Of a stretch of DNA of 64,000 nt, positions 22,211-32,592 are shown piece after piece (the first letter of the stretch is position 1; each line of letters opens with the position of its first letter). The DNA lies in contig JAAEAF010001543.1 in assembly GCA_011037195.1 (NCBI GenBank), positions 124,001-188,000 on the forward strand. The letters run 5' to 3'. The notes below the pieces were generated by a model. The model searched no databases and was not told the origin of the DNA. It saw nothing but the letters and a program-made list of their open reading frames with translations. This DNA comes from Triatoma infestans (Eukaryota; Arthropoda; Insecta; Hemiptera; Reduviidae). A program made the translations under genes and the position numbers.

Positions 22211-23290
22211 TTCTTTTAATAGATCTTGATATATTATTTCTCCGAATCTATGGGACATGCGCTCTATCAGAAACAAACTCACACCAACCGATACTTAAAG
22301 GAGAGTTCGCATAACCATCTTATCAGAAGAGGGTTTAAACACTACGTCCAATAATAAAAAATGCTATCAGGATTGCCGAAACAGCGGAGTTGCTCAAGGA
22401 AGTAGATCATCTTCGGCAAGCTCTGAAAGAAAACGAATGCTGAGAGACAAAGAGAGGCAAATAACTACTCTCTTTTCAATTGGGTCAAACATCCTTCTCG
22501 TGTGAGGAAACCTGAGGAGATAAAGGAAAGAAGAGAGCAAACGAGAGTTATCCTCTTCCCATATGTGCAAAGAGTATCGGTGAAGATTTCTAAAAATCTC
22601 GCATCACGGACAGAATAATGTCTTAGCTGCTCCCAGGGTTCAAAGACAGGTTTTCACTGCAAAAAAGTGGGGTCTATGTGATATCTTGCAGATGTGGGGA
22701 AATAGGCCAGAATTAAACGTTAATTACAGCACATCTTAAAGAATGTATTATTCACTGTGTAAGGCATAACAAAACAGAGAAATCTGCCCTCGCACTGGGC
22801 ATGCCATAAGTTTTGAGGACACCAAGATTATGAGAGAGGCAGTGGAACTTAAGAAAGATAAAACTGTCTAACTAGAGATGATGAACTTCTACTAAGCAGA
22901 ACATGCTCATCCTGCCCAAGGAAAGGGGTGAAAAAGCCGGGGAAAAAAGTCCATGTTTTCCGGAGCAGAAGAAGGTTGAAACATTGGCAGGAGGGCAATG
23001 GTTGGGAGACTTCGATTTCGTCACTCACCAGCCAATAGTGGGCAAGAAAGAGAAAATATACACTCTTCATAGTAAACGTGGGAAGAGAAAATCAAGCCCC
23101 GCCCACCACCTACAGTAAACATAGTGATAAAGTAGGCAGTCAAGATGACGGAGGACGGAACCATGCCCATTCTCTAGTAAGGTTCATTGTCTTATTGGCT
23201 TTCAAGGTGTAACGACCCTGAAGAGGCTCATTGCAATATGAGCGAAATATTGGTTTTTAGCAAACCACTGATGCGATCTTAACCCGGAAC
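22211..23290 (+). mobile_element. Penelope-like element (PLE) remnant: RT end and GIY-YIG endonuclease
   Basis: PLEs encode a telomerase-like reverse transcriptase plus a GIY-YIG endonuclease. Here the RT end is visible as ILIYYFSESMGHALYQKQTH then TNRYLKESSHNH (22220-22318), the THTxRYL signature after the catalytic core. The linker shows EVDHLRQALKEN (22399-22435) and TRVILFPYVQRVSVKISKN (22540-22600). The endonuclease starts GVYVISCRCG (22672-22700; G-x-Y and Cys pair). It continues with H-LKECI and SALAL, then GHAISFEDTKIM after a one-base shift. The usual YIG stretch is shortened (CGEIGQN). Stops at several points and frameshifts make it non-functional. A hammerhead-like motif at 23222-23264 lies in the expected 3' flanking repeat. 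Confidence 0.87.
23222..23264 (+). ncRNA. Hammerhead-like ribozyme motif downstream of the PLE
   Basis: CCTGAAGA (CUGANGA core) is followed by a perfect 6-bp stem GCTCAT/ATGAGC with loop TGCAAT, then GAAATATT. Stem III would be only 2 bp without a loop and stem I is 3 bp (ACC/GGT). One extra base (G) sits between the core and stem II. PLEs are known to carry minimal hammerhead motifs with very short stem III that may act as dimers. Sequence and position both fit; activity is not shown. Confidence 0.55.
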
Positions 23291-24964
23291 TCAAGTGTTT
23301 TTCAATTTGTTTCAATCTTTTTAGTAGATCGGGTGTGTGGTGCGGGACTACATCTTTATTTATATGTTCCTTTTTCCTTACATCCGTTTCACCCTTGAAA
23401 AAAACTGTAACAGAACATCAGAAATAGATAAGAGCTTTCTTAGTTTTGAAAAGAGTAGATGGCCATGCCTATTTATTCTGATTGATAAAACTTACATGTG
23501 AAAATAGATCAGACAATCCGAGAATACTACAATACTCCCATTTCAAATTACTGCAGTCAGAGTGGCTAATTTTTATTCCTAACCATTCTTGTCTATTCAA
23601 GATTCTAGACTGAGCTCTTGATATTATGTCTCTTGATTAAAAATGGTATTTTGCCATACTTGTGGTCCGTCAAATTACCATTTCATTATATTATTTTTAC
23701 AACAATAAGCTCTAAATTCCTATATTCTAGGTTTTAATTGTTAAAAAAATGCGTTTTTTTTAGCCTTTACTATATAAATGTAAGGTTATGTTAAGAAAAA
23801 GATCAATTTGATGAAAAAAAAAGGAAATAGACTGCAAAAAAGTTCTCTTTTACTTTCTCTCGCGCTCTCTCCCTTTCTCCCTCTTTTTTTCAATTAATTT
23901 TTTTATAATTAATTAATCAATTGGGTTATTTATTAATAAATGTAATTTGGTACTGATTTCTTTATAATTTTATCATAGGAGCTCAGAGTGGCATGGACAT
24001 TTTGAAAGACTAGTAAGATAACTTCAACCAATCAAAATGAAGCAATTCTTAAGCTTAGGCGGTCTCTATTTGTGATTGGCTGATCTCCATTTATTTCACA
24101 CATTCGTATCACCAATCAGAATAAAATAGTAATAGTGTTAGCTAGTGCTTACTACTAGAAAGCTAAGCTCTTACATTTTTATGTTCTCCTATTATAAACA
24201 TTCATATTTCAAGAGGTTTTTTTTTTTTTAATCATTTAGCAAGAAACTTATTAATTCATTTTTTATAATATATTAATTTTTAAAGACATATTCACTTAAA
24301 TATTTCTACTTTTAATCAAATTCAATTTTTAAAAAAATTTCTTTATTAATTCTTCTTGATAAAAAAAAAATAAGTCTACTCTATTAAAATCCAAAGATCA
24401 GTCTTGAAATTTTCTAACCATGTTTCTAATTTTAATTTTACCTACTTTGAATTTTAATGTTTAGTGAAATATGTAAATTGTATATGTCCAAAAATGGAAA
24501 TATTAAATTTTACATTTTTTAAAAAAGAAAAGGAATGAAAAAGATATATATATTTTTTGAACTCTTTAACTGAACCATTAATTGACTTTGAGCTTGTTAA
24601 AAAAAAAAAATGTTTGATCTAAAGAAATAAAAATATAAGGTAAAACATTTAAAGCCTGTAATTTGCATTTCAAGATATTTTGGCAGTGTATATTTCAGTC
24701 TGAAGAAATAATAATAACAATAATAATAAGTAATAACAATAAAAAGATATTCAGCATTTAGACTGCTCCATTTTATTTAGGTTAGGTTCTGTTTTTTTTT
24801 TTTTTTTTGTTGTGAGAACGCTTGTAACTCGTTTCTTTTGAGTAACTGTCGTCCCTCTTTTAATATATTATACATTTTGCGCAGTGGGGCTTGTAAGTTT
24901 ACTCACTTTGTTGCGTCGGCTACTTTTTTTTCTTTCCTATTCTTTATAAATGTTTTATACTTTG
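23291..24964. other. AT-rich non-coding stretch
   Basis: Long poly-A/poly-T runs and TAA/CAATAA microsatellite near 24700-24735. No gene recognised. Confidence 0.4.
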
Positions 24965-25464
24965 TGTTAAGGGCTGTAAAGTGGAAGTAATACGATTGTT
25001 TAAATTTTTTGCAATAGAAATTTCACCGGAAGTACATTCTTGATGTTTTTCGTGATTACAAAAATATGCTTCTAATCAATGATGAGCGTGTATGTGTGTG
25101 TCTGTGTGAGAGAGAGTGAGAGAAAGAGAGTATAGAATATTTCAGGAAAGATAAATTGTGGCAGGAATATCAAAACTTGTTATTACGATTAAGTATCCGA
25201 AAGAATCGGACACGAATTTCAGTTTCGAACGGTTAACTGGAAGGACCAAGTTCTCCAAAGTTAAACTTTACATCCTAATTACACACATAAATTTATAATC
25301 TAAAAAAAATAAACTATAAAAATGATAGAGGAAGTTTTGAGGGTGTTACGAAGTTAAGCTTTTGTCTAAAGTACGTGTACAAAGGACGGACGATTCTACT
25401 ATCTCGTACATACTAACAACGTACATCAATTGCGATGCAGAATTTCGTGATTGAAGAAGATCGG
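24965..25464. other. Non-coding stretch with GT/GA microsatellites
   Basis: GTGTGT and GAGAGA runs at 25090-25130. Weak similarity of 24975-25080 (AGTGGAAGTAATACGATTG, TTTCACCGGAAGTACATT) to the 5' part of the Helentron-like family. No gene recognised. Confidence 0.35.
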
Positions 25465-25761
25465 TTAACTGGAAAGCACTTTACTGAATGGCTTTTTTTT
25501 CTGGGATTTTATGGATAATGGATTCGAAGTTATTTTTTTTTCTTTGGCTTCTCTTTTATGATAAAATTTGTCATTTCGTCTCTTGCTGTCTAAGTCAAGA
25601 CGGAGCCGCCAGTGTCCCATATTTAAATTAGCGATTGCAGAGCATTTCTTTAAATATACCATGTTCATGTCCTCCTCAGATTCACATAAAGGGCAATGAC
25701 TGGAATTTTTAACACCTATTCTAAAGAGGTGACCTTGTACGTAATCAGAGCCGGTGATCAA
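25465..25761 (-). mobile_element. LINE ORF2 C-terminal zinc-knuckle fragment
   Basis: The minus strand reads ITGSDYVQGHLFRIGVKNSS then HCPLCESEEDMNMVYLKKC and SAIANLN..HWRLR. The TGH-(L)-HLxRIGVxxSPxCPLC pattern with a following H/Y-x(4)-C is the signature just after the RNase H domain of arthropod Jockey/R1-type LINEs. The expected histidine of the knuckle is replaced (MVYLKKC instead of xxHLxxC). Only about 50 codons are recognisable; the lysine-rich tail is probably read-through. Confidence 0.68.
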
Positions 25762-26231
25762 ACTGAAGTTAGCGCATATATATAAGTAGATAGTTGCGCT
25801 GGAGTCGCTCCTCCCCCATGTTTTTTCCTTGCAATTTTTCCTGGGTATGTTCCAGCATACCTTGCGTCATTTTGCATTTTATTTGATTTTTACACTGCAG
25901 GGAATCTATATTTCACAGATTGCGGGATGGTATATCGTCGCTTTGCGAGGTTGTCAGCAATTCCGCTGTGGCTCGCGACTTACGGGTACATTATGGATTC
26001 GAAGATTTTTTTTTATTTTATTAGAAATAATTTCGCGAAAAAACGTACTTTTAGTTGAATCTAGAGGATCTCTATAGCCTAAATTGTATAAGTTCTTATA
26101 TAAGTTAGATATAAGGGAATAAACCTCGAATTGTAGGTCGCAGTGGAATGAGCCCCTCCCCCCCGTTTCTAATCTACATTCTCATATAAGTACATTTTCA
26201 TTCGCCCCCTCTACCCGAATTTTCGTCCAGT
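25762..26231. other. Non-coding stretch
   Basis: ATTATGGATTCGAAG at 25989-26003 repeats ATAATGGATTCGAAG at 25514-25528. GTAGGTCGCAGTGGAATG with a C-run at 26130-26165 resembles the end of repeat R3. No gene recognised. Confidence 0.4.
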
Positions 26232-26270
26232 TCTATGGACGACTAAATTTAGTATAAAAATTGCTATAAT
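26232..26270 (+). mobile_element. Helentron-like subterminal 3' segment beside the minisatellite
   Basis: GGACGACTAAATTTAGTATA followed by AAAATTGC parallels the GACGAATTTCAT..AAATTTGGTATAC..AAATTG stretch that lies just before the 3' terminus in copies B and C. It is directly followed by the 41-bp array. Confidence 0.5.
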
Positions 26271-26769
26271 AGCATCAAGAGAAAGTCGTGCGAGATTACG
26301 CACTCTCTTATAGCAGTAAGAGAAAGTCGTGCTAGTATTACGCACCCTAAATAGCAACAAGAGAAAGTTGTGCGAGATTACGCACCCTAGATAGCAACAA
26401 GAGAAAGTTGTGCGAGTATTACGACCCTAGATAGCAATAAGAGAAAGTCGTGCTAGTATTACGCACCCTAGATAGCAACAAGAGAAAGTTGTGCTAGTAT
26501 TACGTACCCTAGATAGCACCAAGGAGAAAGTTGTGCGAGAGTGCTTACGCACCCTAGATTAGCAACACGAGGAAAAGTGGGTGCCTAGAAATTACGCACC
26601 CTAGATGGCAACAAGAGAAAGTTGTGCTAGTATTACGCACCCTAGATAGCAACAAGAGAAAGTGGTGCTAGTATTACGCACCCTAGATGGCAACAAGAGA
26701 AAGTTGTGCTAGTATTACGCACCCTAGATAGCAACAAGAGAAAGTTGTGCGAGTGTTACCGACCGTAGG
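26271..26769 (+). repeat. 41-bp minisatellite, about 12 copies
   Basis: Twelve tandem units of mostly 41 bp (range about 40-45). Each has AAGAGAAAGTTGTG (or GTCGTG), then GCGAGTATTACGCACCC, then TAGATAGCAAC. Units 7 and 8 are the most irregular. The 17-base part GTGCGAGTATTACGCAC is an inverted repeat (GTGCG/CGCAC). The array starts beside a Helentron-like subterminal segment and ends at a T-run, as the element termini do. Confidence 0.92.
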
Positions 26770-28149
26770 TTTTTTTTTGAAATGCTAACACTACTTCATG
26801 GTCAAATTTTTACTGAACAAAATAGAAATAGTAATTCTATAAATAGAATGTTCTGAAAAATCATATAAATAGTTTAGTCAGAGTGAAGTGAAACTGAAGT
26901 GGAGAAGCAACTGACAACTAGAACTGACCGTGTAAAAGACCGTTAAAGTAGAATAAAGGAAACCATTATTATAATTAGAAATTCTGACAAAGTCTTTGAA
27001 TAAATACCCTCTCGAAAATTGTTTATATTAATTAATTTTTTTTTCCATGAACCTGTTTTATATATTTAAAATTTGAAAAAATGAAAGTAAAAATCAACAT
27101 CAATGAGCAAGTACTTAATATAGACAGCAAGTGTTTGGTTTTGATTTTTGTGACCTCATCTTGTTTGACTCTTTAAGTGTTTTAATTTGTGCTTGACACT
27201 GATTTACAGTTTGATATTAGACTATTATAGATGTTTTATTTGACAGTACTTATTAACAACTTTTTTAAAAAGTTGATTGGATGATGATCAAAGTCTTGGA
27301 ACAAAAATCCTTGACCAGTTGTGCCATCTGTCTAAATAATATTTATTGATTTATTCCTCAATATGCTGTTTGATTTGCTTGTAAGTAATTAAATTTGTTT
27401 GCTTAAAATACTTAAGAATAAATAAAATAATCCTTAAAGATTAATAAACCAATTTATATTTTAAAATAATTTTTACCGGCTTTTATTCTTTGTGTCCTGC
27501 AAGATTTTTGTGCCTTTTACTGTTTTAGATTACGGACCCAATTATACATCATGCAGCTTGTCTAATTTATAATTTAAATCTTTTACTAAAATTATAAAAA
27601 AATCTAAGCTAATATCAGGAATCCAATGTGGAGGAACAATATTAAAAAATAGGATAAAGAATCTAGGAAAACGTAGGATAAAGAGTGTGTGTGAGCTTGC
27701 GATTAGTGGCATTAAACACTAACACAAACCTTATTATTGTACACAGACTACTCTAACTATCAATACATCGCAACAAGTTAAGTATATTAATCAAGATAAT
27801 TTTTCTGAAAATCTGAAAAGAATATTGCACAAGTGTCATGGAGTATAATCAGCTCAAAAGTTCCTTATCTCGTGGATAAAGACCTCCGTTATGGCAACTC
27901 GCGTTTCTACTCAACATTTGAATTCATTTCAGACCTAAAAAACATTTCTTTCACCACTTACAGCTTCAGTTTATTAGGACAGTGTCGTTTTACGCCCAGG
28001 ATAAAAAATTCGCTACTTTATACTTGGACCAAAGCCTCACCTGTCATAACTTCAACATTACAAAATGGTGATACGATTTATTAAAATTATAATTATAAGT
28101 ACAAACATGATTTAAATAAAAATAAACAAATATTTAAAAAATTAGCATA
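26770..28149. other. AT-rich non-coding stretch
   Basis: The 83-codon frame at 27833-28084 has no domain I recognise. No other gene or repeat seen. Confidence 0.4.
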
Positions 28150-29514
28150 TACAGGGTGACCAGAGTTATATGCTCCACCCACTTTTTTTTTAAAAGGCGG
28201 GAAATTTCGAAAAAATAGAAAACACGTATTTAATCATTTTTAGTCTAGTTTATTTTCAGTGATTGATCCATTTTTTTATACCCCAATATCCCGAGATACA
28301 GCATCCAACTTTTTTTTTTCAAATGGAACATTATATTTTTTTTGCATATTTTTATAGTACTTGAGCCTCTAAAAAAAAAAAAAAAAAATTTAAAATCGGT
28401 TAGGTTTTTCAAAAGTTATGCTAATTTAAAATATGAAAAACAAATTTCAGTTTAATGTCAAAATTACCTTATTTTTTTTTTAAAGAAGCTGTTCAACTGA
28501 TTAAGGTTACTGTACACTTTATTTTTTAGATATCCCCACAAAAAATAGTACATTGGGGTTAAGTCCGGAGATCGAGGTGGCCATTGGATCGGACCATGAG
28601 TTCCTAACCACTTTTCGTGGAAATTTCTGTCCAGGTAACGTCGAACAACTCTCGCATTATGTGCCGGGCAACCATCTTGTTGAAAATGCATATCTAACCG
28701 ACGTTTTAGAGGAACATCTTCAAGCAGAACTGGCAAAATGTCTCTTCAAAAAGTTAGATACCTTTCACCAGTTAAGTTCCCTCTGTAGAAGTATGGGCCG
28801 ATTAGTTGGTTTCCTCAAACTCCACACCAAACGTTTGTAGAAAAAATAACCTGATGGCGTGTGGCGAAGGTAACTTGTGGATTTTCTTCTGCCCATATTC
28901 TAAAGTTCCAACGATTAAGAAGGCCATTGTTGGTAAACTTTGATTCATCAGTCCATAAAATTGTGCATTTTTGTCCATTTTTTGTGGGGATATCTAAAAA
29001 ATAAAGTGTACAGTAACCTTAATCCCGTGGCTTCAGTCGAAGATCTGGAACGTCGAATATCTAGCCTGCCTAGATGTTGACTTTGCCACCTAAGTGCTGC
29101 TACAAACAGAGCGTGGAAGGCCAGAGCTTTGGCTTGCCTATCCGGTTGATGGTGCCCAGTTTGAAGAGCTCCTTTAAAGAAAAAATAAGGTAATTTTGAC
29201 ATTAAACTGAAATTTGTTTTTCATATTTTAAATTAGCATAACTTTTGAAAAACCTAACCGATTTTTAAATTTATTTATTTATTTTTTTTTTTTTTAGAGA
29301 CTCAAGTACTATAAAAATATGCACAAAAAAGATAATGTTCCATTTGAAAAAAAAAGTTGGATGCTGTATCTCGGGATATTGGGGTTTAAAAAAATGGATC
29401 AATCACTGAAAATAAACTAGACTAAAAATGATTAAATACGTGTTTTCTATTTTTTCGAAATTTCCCGCCGTTTAAAAAAAAAGTGGGTGGAGCATATAAC
29501 TCTGGTCACCCTAT
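28150..29514 (-). mobile_element. Mariner-type (DD41D spacing) element, inverted-duplication fold-back
   Basis: The termini are CAGGGTGACC and its inverse, flanked by TA. On the minus strand the middle of a transposase is readable from 28966 to 28490: ILWTDESKFTNNGLLNRWN (first catalytic D), VWCGV, stop, GNQLIGPYFYRGNLTGERY, MHFQQDGCPAHNA (second D), then PPRSPDLTPMYYFLWGYLK and NKVYSNLN. Forty-one residues separate the second D from the position of the third, which here is Y (PMY instead of PMD), so the catalytic triad is lost. On the plus strand 28983-29070 repeats WGYLKNKVYSNLN and continues VASVEDLERRISSL, the C terminus, towards the right end. Thus both ends are copies of the 3' end, in opposite orientation, with arms of about 340 bp plus coding sequence. 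The left arm has a deletion of roughly 135 bp relative to the right. The N-terminal half is missing. Confidence 0.85.
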
Positions 29515-31030
29515 ATATATATTCTAGATTATATTCATTTAACCTATTGCTATTTATGGGCATTTATTGTGGAATCCAGGTGGAACGTCTTAAATTTGGG
29601 ATACTAGTAATTTACACCGATTTTTATTAACAAAATAAAATTGTTCAGTATATATGAATGCAGATATCATTCTTGCCCGTACGGAGTCAATAATACTCGT
29701 AATTTAACAAGCTAAAAGAAACGTAGGAATGATTTGATTAGAGAGAAAAATTTAAATAGAAACTCTTACAAAGAGCAAAAAAAAATCCTAAGATTTTGGA
29801 GTGCAATTAATAAAGATAATTTCCACAAATCCTATTTTATCTTTGCTATTATTTCAATTTGAAAAAAAAAAATCTCTTGAAGACCAGGGTGTGTAATCAA
29901 TTTGAAAATAATCAACAAATTCAACCAAGTTTTGAAGATTTGATTAACAAGAAAACGTGCAAGTAGTCTATCAGCTAGGAGAACTTCCCATATACTTTCA
30001 CCACCACATTACAACGTCACTGGCACGCTATTTATTCCAACCAACAAACTTGGCCCAAATTACAGGACGAGTAGAGCCAATGTTAGTATAGATATTGCTA
30101 TAATATTTATATGTAGTCATCATGATTACCAACAATGTCACCTTTCGCTCTGAGCCTTAGATTCTATATGTTCCCCCCGTCTATCTCTCTGACGTAATTC
30201 TTATAGAATATTATTATTGGAAGTTTTAAGTTAAATTGTTAGTTAAGTTAAGTTAGTTTTGATAGCTTTAATCAAATATGAAGCATGTAAACTTTTGACG
30301 ACGTACTCCCCCGGGCCAATGATGCAACAACTTCCAGCAGTGCATAACTGACTCACCTTACTGGTATGTTATATGCTACCCCTCATCCTTGTAGAAGAAA
30401 AGTTAATTTAGCATCAGTATCTTAAAAGTTTATATATATATAAAGGATATACCGCATATATATATGTATATATAGTATTGCACAGTATTTTTTGTTGTAG
30501 TTTTTTTGTTTATAGTTTTAATAAATTTTTAAATCTTTTTTTTTCAGTAGTAAGGGTAACATAAATTTAACATGCCCGTGGACGGAAAGGGGAAGAATGG
30601 GTTGAAAAAGAAAGTAATACTGGCAGGTATTACAAATTCAATTAAAACCCATTTAACCCAGATTTACAAAGCTCTGGATAGGGTTTAATTGAATTTTTCT
30701 AGATTTTACTGGGATTATGAAAGTGTGGGGGGGGGAGGTTGTGAATCATTTAATCTTTAGATATGTGTTTACTTTATTAAAGTTTTATATCTATTTTTAT
30801 ATCTGAGTTGTTATTTATAACTAGTAAATTATAATTTAACTAAAATTACATTTTTGACCGCTGTTATAAAACAATTAATTATTATAAACTGCAGTTATTG
30901 AGATCAATATAATTGGCTTCTAAATAAATAAACTTAAAACAGCGGGTTCTTTAACTGTTAGGATTTGTAAGTGCAAGATAAGATGAATACAAGATTGCTA
31001 ATTACTTTCTTAGTTTCTATTTACAGTGCA
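29515..31030. other. Non-coding stretch
   Basis: An imperfect hairpin ATTCAATTAAAACCC / GGGTTTAATTGAAT lies at 30637-30651 and 30678-30691. TATA microsatellites near 30430-30475. No gene recognised. Confidence 0.4.
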
Positions 31031-31035
31031 AATAG

Positions 31036-31076
31036 CGCAGGACGTTTCGGCTTTAAGATGCCATCTTCAGTGTAGA
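31036..31076 (-). ncRNA. Hammerhead-like motif of PLE type
   Basis: On the minus strand CACTGAAGATGGC, loop, GCCGAAACGTCC: CUGAAGA core, a 3-bp stem II (GGC/GCC) preceded by one extra T, then GAAAC and GTC with a 2-bp stem III. This matches the layout at 23222 and 34161. No PLE coding remnant is visible around it. Confidence 0.45.
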
Positions 31077-32039
31077 GTATAGTAGTATAGTGTAACATTG
31101 TTTTCTTCTTAATCTTAAAAACTGTAGCCGAAAAGAAGGTTTTATTAAGTTTACTAGTTTGTATTTGTCTGGTTTTGGACCAATTTTGGGTTACAGCTAT
31201 AATCTAAAGGATTTCCCCTTTCCTCTTAGTCAGTTACAACTTTTTAGAGACTGTATACACTTAATTTTAAATTGGGTAAAATAAATTGCTCAATAAAATA
31301 AATTGTCTTTCCATAGCAGCGAGCGATAAGGATTAATCGATAGGGGGACATTTTAAAATTTGTGACATGACGTCCAAGATGGACAAGAACGCCCTTTCTT
31401 TAAAAAAAAAGAAGTAAATTTTCTAAAATTAGTTTAAAAAAAAAGTTTATTGTATTTATTGAGGGGGGCGTATGAAAAATAATATAGCTATCAATAATCG
31501 GATATCACTTCAAAAAATCAGATACTTATTTCCAAAAACTGGGTAAATTTCTATCTCGTTTAACTATTGAAGAAATCTGAAAGATTTGATGGTTTCTTAT
31601 CTGAAAGAATATAAATTGTCCTACGTTATTCCACTAAGGAAAGCAATAAGTTACTTTGCGCTAATTCTGATCATATTAATGAGCTAAAGCTATGCATATG
31701 GATAAACACATTATTTATACATTTTATAAGTCATACAGTACTATAATACAGTTTTGTAGGCAAGAAAACCCAAAAAACTAATTAGTTCTACCAGATAAAT
31801 TAATAAAGTAAATTTTATTGATAAAGTTACGTTTTTTGGAAATCATCTTCGAGATGCTGAATTTGCAATTGCATTAGCAATATGTAACAACGAGTTAAGC
31901 TGGCAATGAAATGGGAAGAATTACTAAACTCCACTGCTGAGGAATGCGTGGCAAATACACAGCCTCAGTCTGCAGGTGAGATAGCTGATCAAATTACAGC
32001 TAATCTAGCTAATGTGATGTCGTTTTTCCTATTTATTAT
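31077..32039. other. Non-coding stretch
   Basis: AT-rich sequence with no recognised gene or repeat. Confidence 0.4.
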
Positions 32040-32520
32040 TGGGAGGGATTAATTTGAGTAATCCCAGCAAATTCAAGAATTGATATCTTGCACGATACAT
32101 ATTATAATAATATCACATTTCCATTATGGATTATCTTTGGGAGAAGTATATATCCATTATACGTAGAAGGATTAATTTATATCCAACCATTTACTGGAAT
32201 AACAGTAAAACCTCCCCAGAGGATTTAACATTCACTTCTTAGTTATATTTATCTGAGTAAATATAACATTCCTTCTCCCAAACATTTCTTAGTCCTTAGA
32301 GGAATACCTCGACTATGTTCAGATTACCCAGATAGATTCACATGCTGAAATATTATCTCTTATTTTGCCTAGAATATCTTATAACCTAACTGCATTGTCT
32401 GAGAAAGTATAACTTCATATAAAAGTCAAACTGTTTACTCAAAAATTTACTCATTAACGTTATTCCAAAAATACACTCCTGCTGAATATTGATTCACATT
32501 CAGAAATCTCTCGTATTTGC
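32040..32520 (+). pseudogene. cox1: NUMT: cytochrome c oxidase subunit I, 3' part
   Basis: Nuclear copy of mitochondrial DNA, readable in shifting frames with the invertebrate mitochondrial code. Recognisable pieces are ANSRIDI..LHDTYY (32085-32130), a Phe-His-Tyr-rich remnant, LSLGEVYI (near 32140), FTGIT (near 32196), HFLVLRGMPRLCSDYPD (32280-32330), RFTCWNIIS and YTPAEYWFTFRNLS (32470-32512). These follow the C-terminal third of COX1 in the right order. Many frameshifts and stops show long residence in the nucleus. It is contiguous with the trnL2 and cox2 pieces downstream. Confidence 0.82.
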
Positions 32521-32527
32521 ACTTCTT

Positions 32528-32592
32528 CATGAGAAAAAGAAATAAGCGCAATGAATTTAAGCTTCATTTATATAGATTTCTCTTTCATTAAC
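32528..32592 (+). pseudogene. trnL2: NUMT: mitochondrial tRNA-Leu(UUR)
   Basis: The anticodon arm ATGAATTTAAGCTTCAT is intact: a perfect 5-bp stem around TTTAAGC, anticodon TAA. It is preceded by TAAGCGCA and followed by ATTTCTCTTTCATTA, the variable and T-arm/acceptor segment of insect trnL2. The acceptor 5' side is degraded. Its place between cox1 and cox2 is the pancrustacean arrangement. Confidence 0.75.

Noticed and set aside
26271..26769. The regular 41-bp repeats as a CRISPR array
   Set aside because: Units are directly adjacent with no unique spacers, and the surroundings are clearly eukaryotic transposon DNA.
28948..29202. 84-codon minus-strand frame as a separate protein
   Set aside because: It is the wrong-strand shadow of the plus-strand transposase C terminus in the duplicated right arm.
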